A stretch of 64,000 bases of DNA, taken from the NCBI GenBank assembly GCA_046595995.1, contig JBKJNB010000072.1:1-64000 (forward strand), written 5' to 3'. The DNA is from JAWXBR01 sp046595995. Its GTDB lineage: Bacteria; Bacteroidota; Ignavibacteria; Kapaibacteriales; Kapaibacteriaceae. Below the pieces are notes generated by a model that saw nothing but the letters and a program-made list of their open reading frames with translations, had not been told where the DNA came from and did no database searches. The stretch's first letter is position 1, and each line of letters begins with the position of its first letter. Below, in pieces: positions 1 to 7,609 of the stretch. The translations under genes and the position numbers were made by a program.

Positions 1-345
1 AGCAGGTGCAGCAGGTGGGGTCGGGTCGCCATGTTCAAGGCGATCCTCGATCTCCAACTGACGCTCGTGCGCGTGTGCCATCGAATCGATGGAAACAGCG
101 TTGCCTTTTTCCTGAAGGGTCTTGCGGACTTCTTGCTGGCGATGCATTTTCTCGCGCTGCTTTTCCGCTACCTTCAGTTCCTTAGCAAACTTTTCTATAA
201 TAAGATCGACTTGTTCATCGCTCAATACAGTAGTTGCCTTGTTCTCGACTTTGAAGCCTTTCGAGGACAAGTACTCTACAATAGCGTCGCGGCCGATGTT
301 AATCTGGCTCGCGATTTTGAACAATTTGGCTTGGGTTGGCGGCAT
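1..345 (-). CDS. infB: Translation initiation factor IF-2, N-terminal part (cut by window edge)
   Basis: IF-2 is the GTPase that places initiator tRNA on the 30S ribosomal subunit. Only the first 115 codons are here; the gene runs off the left edge, so the G domain is not visible. The reading frame is open from the ATG at 343-345 to base 1. The protein begins MPPTQAKLFKIASQ, followed by a short helical motif (VEYLSSKGFKVE) typical of the IF2_N domain of FCB-group IF-2, then a charged region rich in K, E and Q. The start lies 8 bases after the nusA stop, giving the classic rimP-nusA-infB order. Identity rests on the N-terminal motif and the operon context. Confidence 0.88.
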   Translation of the reverse strand, partial: MPPTQAKLFKIASQINIGRDAIVEYLSSKGFKVENKATTVLSDEQVDLIIEKFAKELKVAEKQREKMHRQQEVRKTLQEKGNAVSIDSMAHAHERQLEIEDRLEHGDPTPPAAPA

Positions 346-353
346 AAACTCCG

Positions 354-1859
354 TTATTCTGCGGTCTTCTGATCTTCGGTCTGAACTTCTTCTTCGTCAC
401 TGGAGAGAGCGTCATCACCGGCACCGGCACCGGCATCGTCATCTGCTATGGTGTCTTCGTCTGATACGACTTCTGGTGTGTCTTCTGAATACGAGTCCTG
501 CAGATCGGTATCGCCTTCACTCGCCTCATCTTCTGCTGCAACAGGTGTCGTACCTACAGATTCTAGTGATTGCAGATAGTGTTGGTCTTCGCGTTCTTCG
601 AATTCATCGAGCATAACGTTGCGGATGGCAAGAATCTTCTCTTTGCCCATCAGTTCTAAGAGCATTGTTGGGTCAGCTTCGAGGAACTCGCGCGCTGTGT
701 CTACGCCCTGCTTTATGAGGATGTCGTAGAGCTCCTTGCCCAACTCGTCACGGAACTCGATGAGTTCAATGTCTTCAGCGCCTTCCTTCACAAGCGACAG
801 CGAGAATCCTGTAAGCTTCGAAGCCAGCCGCACATTCTGTCCGTTCTTACCAATGGCAAGAGACACCTGATCGTCCGGTACGATAACCGTGGCCTGACGT
901 GTTTCAGCGTTCACCTGTACGTCCCGCACCTTTGCAGGCGAGAGCGCACGTGCGATAAACAGTCGCTGCTCATCGGTCCATTCAATAATGTCGATGTTCT
1001 CGTTATTCAATTCACGCACGATGGCGTGAATGCGAATGCCCTTCATGCCCACGCATGCTCCTACTGGGTCTACACGCTCGTCGTATGACGTAACGCCAAC
1101 CTTGGCGCGCTCACCGGGCTCACGCGCGATGGCGCGGATCTCGATGATGCCGTCGTAGATCTCCGGAATCTCCTGTTCGAACAACCTGCTCATGAAGGAA
1201 TCGTCGGCGCGACTTAGAATAATGTCGGGCAGACCTGTAGCGCCACCTGACCGGCGGACTTCCTTAATGATTGCCTTGACTTGCTGATTCTTTTTAAGAC
1301 GTTCGGTTGGAATCTGCTCTTCGCGAGGCAGACGCATTTCGATTTTGTTGTGCATGACAAGCACGTTGTTCGGACGTACCTGATAGATCTCGCCAATGAT
1401 GACCTCGCCTACACGCTTCGCATACTCTTCGTAGATGTTGTCTTTCTCTACATCGCGAATGCGCTGGTTCAGCGTCTGAATGGCTTGTGCCACAAGACGA
1501 CGTCCGAAGCTGTCGGCAATATTCTCGAGCGTGATTTCCTCGAGGTATTCCTCGCCGATTACGCCTACTTCACCATTAAGCTCCAGCAGTTGCTGAGGCG
1601 TAATCTGTTGATCGGCGTTTTCGATTTCCTCGACGATTTCCTTCATCAGGTAGATTTCGATGTCGCCCTTTTCCATATTCACGATGATGTCGAAGTTGGC
1701 TTCGAGGCCATACTTCTTCTTCACCATGAGCGACAGCGTTTCTTCCACGATGCCCTGTAAAAGGTCGCGATCGATGCTCTTCTCACGGGCCATCTCATTG
1801 AAGGCTTCGATGATGAGCTTCTTGTTGTCTACTTTCGGTTTGACTTTACGTCGTGCCAT
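354..1859 (-). CDS. nusA: Transcription termination/antitermination factor NusA
   Basis: NusA binds RNA polymerase and nascent RNA and modulates pausing, termination and antitermination. The 501-residue protein shows the expected order: an N-terminal RNAP-binding domain (about 1-130), an S1 domain (about 140-210), then two KH domains. The first KH has GMKG in the stretch VGMKGIRIHAIVREL, the second has IGKNGQNVRLASKLTG. After about residue 425 comes a very acidic, low-complexity tail (runs of D and E, AGAGAG), as in several FCB relatives and unlike the alpha-helical repeats of E. coli NusA. It sits between rimP (10-base gap) and infB (8-base gap). No strong Shine-Dalgarno is visible before the ATG. 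Confidence 0.96.
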   Translation of the reverse strand: MARRKVKPKVDNKKLIIEAFNEMAREKSIDRDLLQGIVEETLSLMVKKKYGLEANFDIIVNMEKGDIEIYLMKEIVEEIENADQQITPQQLLELNGEVGVIGEEYLEEITLENIADSFGRRLVAQAIQTLNQRIRDVEKDNIYEEYAKRVGEVIIGEIYQVRPNNVLVMHNKIEMRLPREEQIPTERLKKNQQVKAIIKEVRRSGGATGLPDIILSRADDSFMSRLFEQEIPEIYDGIIEIRAIAREPGERAKVGVTSYDERVDPVGACVGMKGIRIHAIVRELNNENIDIIEWTDEQRLFIARALSPAKVRDVQVNAETRQATVIVPDDQVSLAIGKNGQNVRLASKLTGFSLSLVKEGAEDIELIEFRDELGKELYDILIKQGVDTAREFLEADPTMLLELMGKEKILAIRNVMLDEFEEREDQHYLQSLESVGTTPVAAEDEASEGDTDLQDSYSEDTPEVVSDEDTIADDDAGAGAGDDALSSDEEEVQTEDQKTAE

Positions 1860-1869
1860 AGTTGAGCGG

Positions 1870-2322
1870 TCAAAACTTGAGAATGACGTTTGCTTCTTGA
1901 ATCACATCCGAGGGAATTGTCACCTGAGTAGAGCCGGGCTTTGTAACAAGCACCAGGCCATCGTCGTTGGCCGAGGCAAGAGCCCCTTCCACTATCGTCC
2001 CATCTCTTTTCACACACCGAACATCACGTCCGACGTGCTTCGTCAACTGCCACAGGTACTTCACCGGAACGTCGGCTCCTGGCGAAGACACGTCGACCGC
2101 CCTTAGGCGGCCGTACCATTCATCTTCTGCCAGTCGGGCTTCTATCCCCTTGCTTACCGCCTTGCAGTGTTCGTGTCGAATACCCTCGAGAGAGTCAATC
2201 GCCACTTCGAGAATCAGCTGTTTAAGCTGTCCGCGCACTTCAAACGCTATCAGCTGGGCCCCAGCCTCGCGGCAGGCGTCCTCGATAGCAGCCTGCACAT
2301 TACTCGGCAAAGGATTAGCCAC
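1870..2322 (-). CDS. rimP: Ribosome maturation factor RimP
   Basis: RimP assists maturation of the 30S ribosomal subunit. The 150-residue length matches the family, and the usual features are present: an N-terminal alpha/beta domain (EDACREAGAQLIAFEV, then a second strand and the region LEGIRHEHCKAVSKGIE) and a C-terminal SH3-like barrel containing VSSPGADVPVKYLWQLTKHV and the GRDVRC strand. It is the first gene of rimP-nusA-infB. Upstream on the same strand lie a TAnnTTTG-type promoter box (2390-2397) and a terminator-like hairpin (2346-2367), so its expression may be attenuated in the leader. Confidence 0.95.
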   Translation of the reverse strand: MANPLPSNVQAAIEDACREAGAQLIAFEVRGQLKQLILEVAIDSLEGIRHEHCKAVSKGIEARLAEDEWYGRLRAVDVSSPGADVPVKYLWQLTKHVGRDVRCVKRDGTIVEGALASANDDGLVLVTKPGSTQVTIPSDVIQEANVILKF

Positions 2323-2345
2323 TCAACACACCATCTAGTACCAAC

Positions 2346-2367
2346 AAAAAATGGGCATTCAGCCCAT
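2346..2367 (-). terminator. Terminator-like hairpin with T-run in the rimP leader (possible attenuator)
   Basis: Read on the minus strand there is a 6-bp perfect stem (ATGGGC/GCCCAT, arms 2362-2367 and 2351-2356) with a 5-nt loop, followed at once by six T. It lies between the promoter box at 2390-2397 and the rimP start at 2322. No gene on this strand lies upstream that would need terminating, since the neighbour is divergent, so I read it as a candidate attenuator. In E. coli the rimP-nusA-infB operon also has terminators ahead of rimP and is autoregulated by NusA. Confidence 0.55.
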
Positions 2368-2389
2368 CCTCACTTCGTCTTTAGCGTCG

Positions 2390-2397
2390 CAAAGATA
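2390..2397 (-). promoter_or_regulatory. Promoter -7 box for rimP-nusA-infB
   Basis: The minus strand reads TATCTTTG, an exact match to the Bacteroides-type -7 element TAnnTTTG. It would start transcription near 2385, giving a leader of about 60 nt. I could not find a convincing upstream TTTG (-33) element. Confidence 0.5.
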
Positions 2398-2442
2398 GGG
2401 ATTTTTTCCACACCGACCCGCGAAGGACAGCTTACAAGGTTG

Positions 2443-2450
2443 TAGTTTTG
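2443..2450 (+). promoter_or_regulatory. Promoter -7 box for the acyl-CoA dehydrogenase gene
   Basis: TAGTTTTG matches TAnnTTTG on the plus strand. Transcription would begin near 2456, about 105 nt before the start codon, so the two hairpin repeats at 2481-2553 would lie in the 5' leader. Confidence 0.45.
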
Positions 2451-2480
2451 CCACCCGCCCGGAAGTGCCCAAAACTAGTC

Positions 2481-2553
2481 ATTCCGGGATTCATTGTCTC
2501 CCGGAATCAAGGTTATGTAAACTCGATTCCGGGAATCATTATCTCCCGGAATC
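2481..2553. repeat. Two tandem 45-bp-period copies of a palindromic element upstream of the dehydrogenase
   Basis: Two near-identical copies start at 2481 and 2526. Each holds an inverted repeat, ATTCCGGGA then 9 nt then TCCCGGAAT in copy 1 (arms 2481-2489 and 2499-2507), extended to 10-bp arms in copy 2 (2525-2534 and 2544-2553). The second copy ends 6 bases before the ATG and would hold the ribosome-binding region (GGAA) inside its 3' arm. It could be a paired operator (dimeric regulator), an RNA hairpin that masks the start, or a dispersed palindromic repeat. Confidence 0.8.
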
Positions 2554-2559
2554 AACAAA

Positions 2560-3717
2560 ATGCTTGACTTTCTGAACCTCGACGAACTCCTAACAGACGA
2601 AGAAAAGCTCGTGCGCCAGACCGTTCGCGACTTCGTCGACCATGAAGTATTGCCGATCATCGAGCATGCGGCGCGTGAAGGCACGTTCCCGATGCACCTC
2701 GTGAAGAAGATGGCCGACCTCGGCCTGTTTGGGATTACGCTGCCGCCGGAATATGGCGGCGCCGGGCTTAACAACGTCTGTTACGGCCTAGCCATGCAGG
2801 AGCTGGAACGGGGCGACTCGGGCATTCGGTCGTTTGCCTCGGTACAGAGCTCGCTCGTAATGTATCCGATCTATGCGTTTGGCTCCGAAGAACAAAAGCG
2901 CAAGTGGCTCCCCCGTCTTGCCGCTGGAGACGCCATCGGGTGCTTCGGCCTTACCGAACCCGATGCCGGCTCGAACCCTTCAGCAATGATTACCAACGCC
3001 AAGAAAACAGCCAATGGCTTTGTGCTGAACGGCGCAAAAATGTGGATTACCAATGGCACACTTGCCGACGTTGCTGTTGTCTGGGCAAAGCTCGATGGTG
3101 TGGTAAGGGGCTTTCTCGTTGAAAAAGGAATGCCTGGCTTTACTGCTCCGGAGATGAAGGGCAAACATTCCCTGCGTGCATCAGTAACGTCAGAGCTTGT
3201 GTTTCAGGACGTCGAGCTCCCTGAAGCGAACATCCTTCCGGGTGTCGTTGGCATGAAAGGTCCGCTCTCCTGCCTTACCCAAGCACGCTACGGCATATCA
3301 TGGGGCGTAGTTGGTGCTGCCATGGCGTGTTACGACTCGTCGCTTGCGTATGCAAAGAGCCGCATTCAGTTCGACCGTCCGATTGCAGGCTTTCAGCTCA
3401 TCCAGGACAAACTAGTCTGGATGTTAAACGAGATTACTAAGGCACAGCTTATCTGCATGCGCGTTGCGCAACTCAAAGACGCTGGCACACTGCGTCCGCA
3501 ACACGTCTCACTCGCAAAACGCAACAACTGCGAGATGGCACTCACCATTGCTCGCATGAGTCGCGAGATTCATGGCGCGAATGGCATCCTAGACGAGTAC
3601 CCCGTTATGCGCCATGCTGCGAATCTGGAGTCCGTAAAAACATACGAGGGCACGCATGAAATGCATACCCTCATTCTTGGACAAGATATTACTGGCCTAG
3701 CGGCGTTCGCGGGATAA
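2560..3717 (+). CDS. Acyl-CoA dehydrogenase, glutaryl-CoA dehydrogenase-like
   Basis: FAD-dependent oxidation of an acyl-CoA. The 385-residue protein carries the full acyl-CoA dehydrogenase fold: N-terminal helical domain with PPEYGGAGL, the FAD/substrate loop CFGLTEPDAGSNPSAM, the strand MWITNGTLADVAVVWAK, and the C-terminal helical domain. The end resembles glutaryl-CoA dehydrogenase closely: ARYGISWGVVGAAMACYD, KRNNCEMALTIAR, NGILDEYPVMRHAANLE and the catalytic glutamate in TYEGTHE (E363). Glutaryl-CoA dehydrogenase also decarboxylates its product in lysine/tryptophan breakdown; whether this one does cannot be told from sequence alone. It stands alone and convergent with the lipoprotein gene 5 bases away. 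Confidence 0.9.
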   Translation: MLDFLNLDELLTDEEKLVRQTVRDFVDHEVLPIIEHAAREGTFPMHLVKKMADLGLFGITLPPEYGGAGLNNVCYGLAMQELERGDSGIRSFASVQSSLVMYPIYAFGSEEQKRKWLPRLAAGDAIGCFGLTEPDAGSNPSAMITNAKKTANGFVLNGAKMWITNGTLADVAVVWAKLDGVVRGFLVEKGMPGFTAPEMKGKHSLRASVTSELVFQDVELPEANILPGVVGMKGPLSCLTQARYGISWGVVGAAMACYDSSLAYAKSRIQFDRPIAGFQLIQDKLVWMLNEITKAQLICMRVAQLKDAGTLRPQHVSLAKRNNCEMALTIARMSREIHGANGILDEYPVMRHAANLESVKTYEGTHEMHTLILGQDITGLAAFAG

Positions 3718-3721
3718 GCGC

Positions 3722-4216
3722 TTACCAATTCGCTTCAAACGTGCCATTCGTCACGTTCATCGTTCCGCCGTCCGAGTTCTTCACTGTCCCGCTAAAGCGC
3801 CCCTTAACGCGTTTCAATGAGGCATCAATTTTATCTATGATAATTGTGCCCGTTGCGCCATCCGTTGTAGCGTAGGTCGTTCCGCCGGTGATCTCGATTT
3901 TGGTGTAGGTCAGAACACCTACATCGCCGACGCCGCTACCCAAGGTGTATGTACCAGTTGCGGAATTAGGGACGGTTGCAGATAGCGTAACTACCGTGGA
4001 GCCAGTACATGCGAGATTAAAGAAGACATTTCCCAACGTGTCCTTTCCCCTAGAGTTCGTTGTCAGCGGTGTAAAAGCACTACCGTCGAAGGATGCCTTT
4101 ATGTAAACCGTGTTATCGAACGTCACCCCTGGGCCTGGGTCAGCAGGTGTAGTATCCTTTGAGCACGAGATAACGAAGAGGGCGATGCCCACTAGTGCAA
4201 GGACGCGTTGTAGCAT
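3722..4216 (-). CDS. Small secreted lipoprotein of unknown function (DUF6252-like)
   Basis: A 164-residue protein with a lipoprotein signal: hydrophobic segment, then a lipobox ending VISC (lipid-bearing C18), a short D/P-rich linker, and a beta-rich body with strands such as NTVYIKASFDGSAF and GTYTLGSG. The layout (YIKA.DG..F, then a gain-of-strand C-terminus RVKGRFSGTVKNSDGG.MNVTNGTFEANW) resembles the DUF6252-type lipoproteins of Bacteroidota. I chose the ATG at 4216; a TTG at 4228 extends it by four residues without benefit. It is convergent with the dehydrogenase gene. Function unknown. Confidence 0.75.
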   Translation of the reverse strand: MLQRVLALVGIALFVISCSKDTTPADPGPGVTFDNTVYIKASFDGSAFTPLTTNSRGKDTLGNVFFNLACTGSTVVTLSATVPNSATGTYTLGSGVGDVGVLTYTKIEITGGTTYATTDGATGTIIIDKIDASLKRVKGRFSGTVKNSDGGTMNVTNGTFEANW

Positions 4217-4249
4217 AATGATTCTCAATTGTGTGAAATACGACTTGGG

Positions 4250-4765
4250 TCAAATCGCTATTTGATATCGGTCTCGTAGCATCTGCAAGTGATGGACTGT
4301 GTGGCCGGCAACGATCCACATAATTGCGCGTGGCGTGATTGGTCGCCCATTGGCAACGCCGAAGCGCGAAATTGCGTCGTAGTCAAGAGTCTCGAATAGT
4401 TTGATGTTCGCTTCGCGAACACTTACCCACTCACTTAGAATCGAATCGAACGGACGTTGGTCGAATCGCGCCAACTCTACATAACTGTCCTCATCAAAGC
4501 CGGGCATGGGTTGCGTTTCGCCCCTAGCTATGCACAACGCACGTGTTCCAAAAATGCGTTCTGCATCGGTGAGATGTCCAACTAGTTCCTTCACGCTCCA
4601 CTTGTCTTCGGCATAGCGCAGCAGCGACTGCTCGTCCGAAATATCTGCCAGGCGCTCCGCCACGTCATCGCGCTGTTCTTGTAGAATTCCAATAACATCA
4701 CCATCGTCGACTTTGGTGATATACTGGTCGAAATATGCAGGATATTCATGGGCTGCCGGTTTCAT
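4250..4765 (-). CDS. DinB/YfiT-family putative metal-dependent protein
   Basis: A 171-residue all-helical protein of the DinB superfamily: four-helix bundle with the family's histidine pattern, WSVKELVGHLTDAERI near residue 56 and AGHTVHHLQMLRDRY near the C-terminus, which together supply the usual three metal-binding histidines. DinB-fold proteins include thiol transferases (bacillithiol or mycothiol dependent) and enzymes of unknown role, so the substrate is open. The gene lies divergently to kup. Just 3 bases before its ATG is TATATTGG (minus strand, 4769-4776), a near-match to the TAnnTTTG promoter box, and there is no Shine-Dalgarno, so it may be leaderless. Confidence 0.85.
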   Translation of the reverse strand: MKPAAHEYPAYFDQYITKVDDGDVIGILQEQRDDVAERLADISDEQSLLRYAEDKWSVKELVGHLTDAERIFGTRALCIARGETQPMPGFDEDSYVELARFDQRPFDSILSEWVSVREANIKLFETLDYDAISRFGVANGRPITPRAIMWIVAGHTVHHLQMLRDRYQIAI

Positions 4766-4768
4766 AGT

Positions 4769-4776
4769 CCAATATA
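4769..4776 (-). promoter_or_regulatory. Possible -7 box directly before the DinB-family gene
   Basis: TATATTGG on the minus strand matches TAnnTTTG at all but one position and ends 3 nt before the ATG, the same layout as several other first genes in this window. Confidence 0.3.
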
Positions 4777-4837
4777 CACGACGCAGCTATTGCCGCAACA
4801 CCGTAGATTCGCACGGTAGTTTCACCGCTGGTAGTGC

Positions 4838-6736
4838 ATGGACACACCCACGACACCGTCGACAGGTCGCTCGCGATTACTCGGATTAACCATTGGCGCC
4901 ATTGGCGTTGTATACGGCGATATCGGCACAAGCCCGCTATATGCTGTCAAAGAGTGCTTTTCCCCGCACTCTCATGCACGTATCACTGCGGGCAATCCCG
5001 AAGTCATGGGCATACTGTCTCTGATTTTCTGGGCGCTTACGATTATCATCAGCGTGAAGTACCTTGCCGTAATCATGCGATTCGACAACAAGGGCGAAGG
5101 CGGCATCCTTGCCCTAATGGAGTTGGTAAGTACACGAACCCACGGCATCGCGAAGATGACGTTCATATTCGCCGTCGGCATTTTCGGTGCCGCGCTCCTC
5201 TACGGCGATGGAGTTATTACGCCTGCCATTTCAGTGTTGTCTGCTGTTGAGGGAGTGCTTGTGGCTGCTCCCGGACTCGATGCAATTATTCTGCCTGCTA
5301 CTGTTGTCATCCTTTTCTTTCTCTTTGCGATTCAACGCAGGGGTACTGCGCGTGTTGGCCGAATTTTCGGTCCGTTCATGATATTCTGGTTCGGACTTCT
5401 CTCCGTCCTAGGCGTCGTCAGCATCGTTCAAACTCCGCACGTTCTTGCGGCGGTAAATCCGTACCACGCGCTGTACTTCCTCACACACCATGACTTGAGC
5501 GCGTTTCTAGTTCTTGGTTCAGTGTTCCTGGTTGTAACAGGTGGCGAGACCGTATATGCGGATATGGGCCACTTTGGCAAGTCTGCAATACGCCGTGGCT
5601 GGTTCATGCTCGTTTACCCAGCATTGATTCTGAACTACTTCGGTCAAGGGGCTCTCCTGCTTCGTGAAGGCAACGTAGCGACAACAGTCGCCAATCCCTT
5701 CTTCCATCTCGTTCCATCCTGGGGCGTCATCCCACTTGTTGTCTGCGCAACACTTGCAACAATTATTGCTTCGCAAGCAGTGATATCCGGGGCATTCTCT
5801 CTGACGTGGCAGGCTCTTCAGCTCGGTTACCTTCCTCGCATGAAAGTCATGCACACGTCGGGTGATGAGCGTGGACAGATTTACATCCCGTTCATAAACT
5901 GGACCATTTTCATTGCGGCGGTATTTGTTGTCATCCAATTCCGTACTTCAGGCAACCTTGCAGCCGCATACGGCATTGCCGTTACAACGACGATGGTTAT
6001 CACAAGCATACTGGGCTGGTATGCTATGCGCAGGCTGTTCAAGTGGAATATTTGGGTTGCAGGCGGTCTCACGGCTCTGTTTCTCACCATGGAAGGTGCC
6101 TTCTTTGCAGCGAACATTATCAAAGTGCTCGACGGCGGTTGGTTCCCACTACTGTTAGGTGGCGTGGTGTACCTAATCATGGTGACATGGCATCGTGGTC
6201 GGGATATCCTGCGCACAGCAATCGAACATCGAAATCAAACGATTGGTGCGATAATTAAGGACGACATCGATCGATTCGAAATCGTACCGGGCACAGCAAT
6301 GTACATGAGCGGCTACATGGGCACAGCACCGCCTGCCCTTGTATCGAATCTCAAATACAATCGCTGTCGCCACGAGACCATGATTCTTCTCACGGTCAGC
6401 ATTAAGGCTGTCTCGCACGTGTTACCTGAGAACAGGGTTCACGTCATGGCCCTCGAGAAAAACTTCTACCAGGTGACTTTGTCGTACGGCTTCATGGATG
6501 AGCTCGACTTGATGAAAGACTTGCTATACCTGCCAGAGCACGACGTGCCCGTTGACGTAACCGATGCGGTGTTTGTGCTCGGACATGAAACGGTCGCAGT
6601 AAAGCACAGCACGGGCATGGCAAAGTGGCGTAAAGAAATGTTTGTGTTCATGCATCGCAATTCGCGTACTCCATCGCGCTACTTTGGCATTCCGGTAAAG
6701 CGCGCCCTCGAAGTTGGGTCGCACATCGAGATCTAA
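4838..6736 (+). CDS. kup: Kup-family potassium uptake protein
   Basis: Low-affinity K+/H+ symport across the inner membrane. At 632 residues it matches E. coli Kup (622). The N-terminus has the family hallmark VVYGDIGTSPLYAVKE (about residues 24-39), followed by KYLAVIMRFDNKGEGGILALM and about twelve hydrophobic spans to residue ~460, then a soluble C-terminal domain (about 470-632) ending in ALEVGSHIEI. The start ATG has no Shine-Dalgarno; a promoter-like TAGTTTCA lies at 4817-4824. It is transcribed alone and faces the minus-strand beta-barrel gene across a tandem repeat. Confidence 0.96.
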   Translation: MDTPTTPSTGRSRLLGLTIGAIGVVYGDIGTSPLYAVKECFSPHSHARITAGNPEVMGILSLIFWALTIIISVKYLAVIMRFDNKGEGGILALMELVSTRTHGIAKMTFIFAVGIFGAALLYGDGVITPAISVLSAVEGVLVAAPGLDAIILPATVVILFFLFAIQRRGTARVGRIFGPFMIFWFGLLSVLGVVSIVQTPHVLAAVNPYHALYFLTHHDLSAFLVLGSVFLVVTGGETVYADMGHFGKSAIRRGWFMLVYPALILNYFGQGALLLREGNVATTVANPFFHLVPSWGVIPLVVCATLATIIASQAVISGAFSLTWQALQLGYLPRMKVMHTSGDERGQIYIPFINWTIFIAAVFVVIQFRTSGNLAAAYGIAVTTTMVITSILGWYAMRRLFKWNIWVAGGLTALFLTMEGAFFAANIIKVLDGGWFPLLLGGVVYLIMVTWHRGRDILRTAIEHRNQTIGAIIKDDIDRFEIVPGTAMYMSGYMGTAPPALVSNLKYNRCRHETMILLTVSIKAVSHVLPENRVHVMALEKNFYQVTLSYGFMDELDLMKDLLYLPEHDVPVDVTDAVFVLGHETVAVKHSTGMAKWRKEMFVFMHRNSRTPSRYFGIPVKRALEVGSHIEI

Positions 6737-6741
6737 GTGGC

Positions 6742-6781
6742 GCGTTACAACCGCGGCGTTACAACCGCGGCGTTACAACCC
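6742..6781. repeat. 14-bp tandem repeat at the kup / beta-barrel convergent junction
   Basis: The unit GCGTTACAACCGCG is repeated exactly at 6742-6755 and 6756-6769, followed by a partial third copy (6770-6781). The third copy contains the stop codon of the minus-strand gene (6773-6775), and each full copy repeats that stop (TTA on plus), so the 3' end of the minus gene has apparently been duplicated outward. Confidence 0.85.
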
Positions 6782-7609
6782 AAAATCGTAATGCACGCCA
6801 AAGCGGATGCAACGTCCGTTCAACCATTCAATGTTTTGTCCGTCGATTTTCGATGGCGTGCGAATTACATACGTAGCATCGAACCCTAGTCGTCCGCTTC
6901 CTAATGGGAACACCATACTCGCGCCAATAAAGCCCCCACCGCCAAATTGCCCCGTAAAGTTGTACGTGCGCTCAATAGGTTCGTTCGGAGCAATATCTGC
7001 GGCTGCATAATTATCTACTTGTTTACCACTTAGAATCCTATCACCAAATACTCCTGCGCCAACATATACATTGGTACCCATCGAGTCAATTGCAGCAACT
7101 CGCAACCAATACGAAGCTCCGAGTTCAATTGCCGACAGCGATACATCAGAACTGATGTAGGGTTTCGCCCCTGGTTCGATGACGTTAAGCGAGTTTACGA
7201 TTGCGGTCTGCACAGGTTCGCCTTGAAACGTCTTGAACGAACCCGACTCCGAACGATACATGACATGTGTGCGTAGCTCAGAAGTCTTCGACAGCGGGAC
7301 GGTAAACACGCCGCCGACTCCCAATCGCGCACCACTCTCTACCTCACCTTCGGGCGATAACATCGAAACATGATAGGAAAATAAGGGGCCTAAAAAGGGG
7401 CCACTCAGTGCAGTAGACGTGGTAGACTGAGCGCATAAAGAAACTGCACCGAACAGAAGTCCGGTGCAGATAATTAAAGTTCGCGTTAGTACTGTTCGCG
7501 TCGGTATTGCTTGTGTTACGTAGACAAACAAATGTGCGAGCGAAACCGAGCTTCGTCCGTTAGGAGTTGTCTTCTGGAACCTCGACTGTGATAGCTTGCT
7601 TGGTACCAT
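6773..7609 (-). CDS. Outer-membrane beta-barrel (porin-like) protein of unknown function
   Basis: Up to 278 residues. After a hydrophobic signal (LTRTLIICTGLLFGAVSLCAQ, cleavage likely after CAQ near residue 61) the protein is rich in alternating beta-strand patterns (FLGPLFSYHVSM, GELGASYWLRV-like strands, YNFTGQFGGGGFIGASMVF) and ends with an aromatic-terminated strand (FGVHYDFGL) as in outer-membrane barrels. The start is uncertain: the ATG at 7609 overlaps degP by 50 bases but has AAGGA before it; a TTG at 7531 would give a normal-length signal peptide. It follows degP on the same strand, so a role in the envelope is likely, but I do not recognise the family. Confidence 0.65.
   Translation of the reverse strand: MVPSKLSQSRFQKTTPNGRSSVSLAHLFVYVTQAIPTRTVLTRTLIICTGLLFGAVSLCAQSTTSTALSGPFLGPLFSYHVSMLSPEGEVESGARLGVGGVFTVPLSKTSELRTHVMYRSESGSFKTFQGEPVQTAIVNSLNVIEPGAKPYISSDVSLSAIELGASYWLRVAAIDSMGTNVYVGAGVFGDRILSGKQVDNYAAADIAPNEPIERTYNFTGQFGGGGFIGASMVFPLGSGRLGFDATYVIRTPSKIDGQNIEWLNGRCIRFGVHYDFGL

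Noticed and set aside
2475..2774. 99-residue minus-strand frame with repeated IPGDN.SRN peptides
   Set aside because: The repeat in the peptide comes only from the two palindromic DNA elements; most of the frame is the antisense of the dehydrogenase gene.
7560..7609. Frameshift or fusion between degP and the downstream beta-barrel gene
   Set aside because: The degP protein ends normally after PDZ2; the overlap is more simply explained by a wrongly extended start of the downstream gene.
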